Assembly (NCBI GenBank): GCA_964628435.1
Contig: CAZVON010000021.1
Span: forward strand, 1 to 21,653
Direction of reading: 5' to 3'
Origin: CAZVON01 sp964628435
GTDB taxonomy: Bacteria; Patescibacteriota; Microgenomatia; Levybacterales; UBA12049
DNA: 21,653 bases
In this document: positions 20,959-21,653 of the stretch, piece by piece
Numbering within the stretch: the stretch's first letter is position 1
How the letters are laid out: the number at the start of each line of letters is the position of its first letter
Made by a program: the position numbers and the translations under genes
Notes under the pieces: model-generated
What the model was told of the DNA's origin: nothing
Databases searched by the model: none
What the model saw: the letters and a program-made list of their open reading frames with translations, nothing else

Positions 20959-21513
20959 TTAAAAACGGACATCAGCATTTGTCTTTTCTCCATTTATTTC
21001 CCCATATTGTAGTTTGAACTGCTTATTTTTTTTGTCAATTGGGAATGCTACCCGTGTTTGTTTGGTAGATATCGCCTGAACTATTACAGGATCATTATGA
21101 ATATCTGGCGCAAGCCATTCTTTAAGATCACTTGAAATTCTAATATAATCTCGCGTATTTAATTGAATACTTTGATCTGTTTGATTATTGAGTTTTAAAT
21201 TAAATATTAGAAAGGCTCTTCCTTTTACTGCTCGCGCTATTTGCCCTTTGGTTATTATAGCGTCTTGTATATCTGCTGATTCTATGGTAAAAGTAAGCTT
21301 TTTTTCATGAGTTGTTTGCTCAGGAGTATTAATCGAAAAGCTTTTATTTATTTTTTTACTTGCATTTACGACTGGAGCTTCTACTTGTTGGTTAGCAGGT
21401 GTCTGAGGTTGCGCAGTTATCCTCCCCAGTACAAAAGAGATTATGAGTAATACTATAATCGCTCCAACTTTTGCGATAGTATGTAATTGAATACTATTAA
21501 AAAATAATGCCAT
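20959..21513 (-). CDS. Membrane-anchored DUF4352-like protein
   Basis: The 184-residue protein has one N-terminal transmembrane helix (about 14-33), a Pro/Gln/Ala-rich linker, and a C-terminal domain (about 70-184) with the order LTFTIESADIQDAI - GRAFLIFNLKLNNQTDQSIQLNT - VRIS/IRISSD - ISTKQTRVAFPI. This resembles DUF4352/telokin-like immunoglobulin-fold domains found on extracytoplasmic lipoproteins and anchored proteins. No catalytic residues are seen. It precedes the 411-aa protein gene on the same strand and probably belongs to the same envelope block. The ATG at 21513 has a TATAAA 12 nt upstream; the last 140 nt of the window hold no gene I can support. Confidence 0.65.
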   Translation of the reverse strand: MALFFNSIQLHTIAKVGAIIVLLIISFVLGRITAQPQTPANQQVEAPVVNASKKINKSFSINTPEQTTHEKKLTFTIESADIQDAIITKGQIARAVKGRAFLIFNLKLNNQTDQSIQLNTRDYIRISSDLKEWLAPDIHNDPVIVQAISTKQTRVAFPIDKKNKQFKLQYGEINGEKTNADVRF

Positions 21514-21653
21514 ATTTGTAACGATTTTATATCTGAATAGTAGCTGATCATTGAGTGATATTTGTTAAGGTCAAGTTATAAAAACGTAAGATTAAAAGTT
21601 AAGTTATTTGGAAAAAAAAGATGCTGATAGATATAGAAGGCTAATCGAGAAGC

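Noticed and set aside
21514..21653. Possible gene end on the minus strand at the right edge
   Set aside because: Several short open frames reach the edge but none has recognisable protein character.

Overview
The window looks like a piece of a small-genome, AT-rich bacterial chromosome, most probably a Patescibacteria/CPR lineage (Microgenomates-like). The reasons are a short Obg without a C-terminal extension, a small solo GIY-YIG protein, very short intergenic gaps, -10 boxes placed directly against start codons, and large Asn/Gly-rich surface proteins of a kind typical for this group. That placement is an inference from gene content and style; no rRNA, tRNA, CRISPR array or transposase gene was seen. 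Stops are used in the ordinary way, with TGA, TAA and TAG all ending genes.

Left part (1-4200): a palindromic repeat lies at the window edge inside the open frame of a GIY-YIG nuclease. It is followed by a YdeI/OmpD-associated-like protein, a convergent two-gene operon (an unrecognised 330-aa protein translationally coupled to a PP2C-like phosphatase), and a divergent putative zinc peptidase with an HExxxH motif (DUF1704/MATCAP-like).

Middle (4200-8460): an accessory stretch in which every gene is on the minus strand: an acyl-lipid/acyl-CoA desaturase, a secreted GH26 mannanase-like hydrolase, and two small membrane proteins, one clearly GC-rich against its surroundings. The spaces between these genes are long and carry many large inverted repeats: a 22-bp hairpin in the desaturase leader, a factor-independent terminator behind the desaturase, a pair of mutually exclusive hairpins upstream of the GC-rich membrane gene, and a roughly 470-nt structured leader with a 15-codon upstream ORF before the last small membrane gene. 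This stretch is the best candidate for undescribed regulatory or mobile biology.

Right-centre (8460-14003): the Obg GTPase and an RlmI-like methyltransferase are divergent from a 37-bp gap. DNA polymerase IV follows, then an ATP-cone/PD-(D/E)xK nuclease fusion divergent from an MFS exporter.

Right part (13998-21513): an envelope block, all on the minus strand. It contains a fusion of an LPG-synthase-type membrane domain with a DUF2079 glycosyltransferase-like membrane domain, a single-pass protein with an extracytoplasmic domain, a 777-aa anchored repeat protein, a 411-aa secreted repeat protein with an A-B-A-B repeat order and paired cysteines, and a DUF4352-like membrane-anchored protein. 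The two repeat proteins share motifs and a nearly identical 39-nt DNA block, so they probably form one surface-structure family.

A recurring expression pattern is visible. About nine starts have a sigma-70-like -10 box ending 6-8 nt before the start codon (predicted leaderless mRNAs). A minority of genes (the 73-aa membrane protein, its upstream ORF and the 411-aa surface protein) instead have long leaders and strong Shine-Dalgarno sequences.
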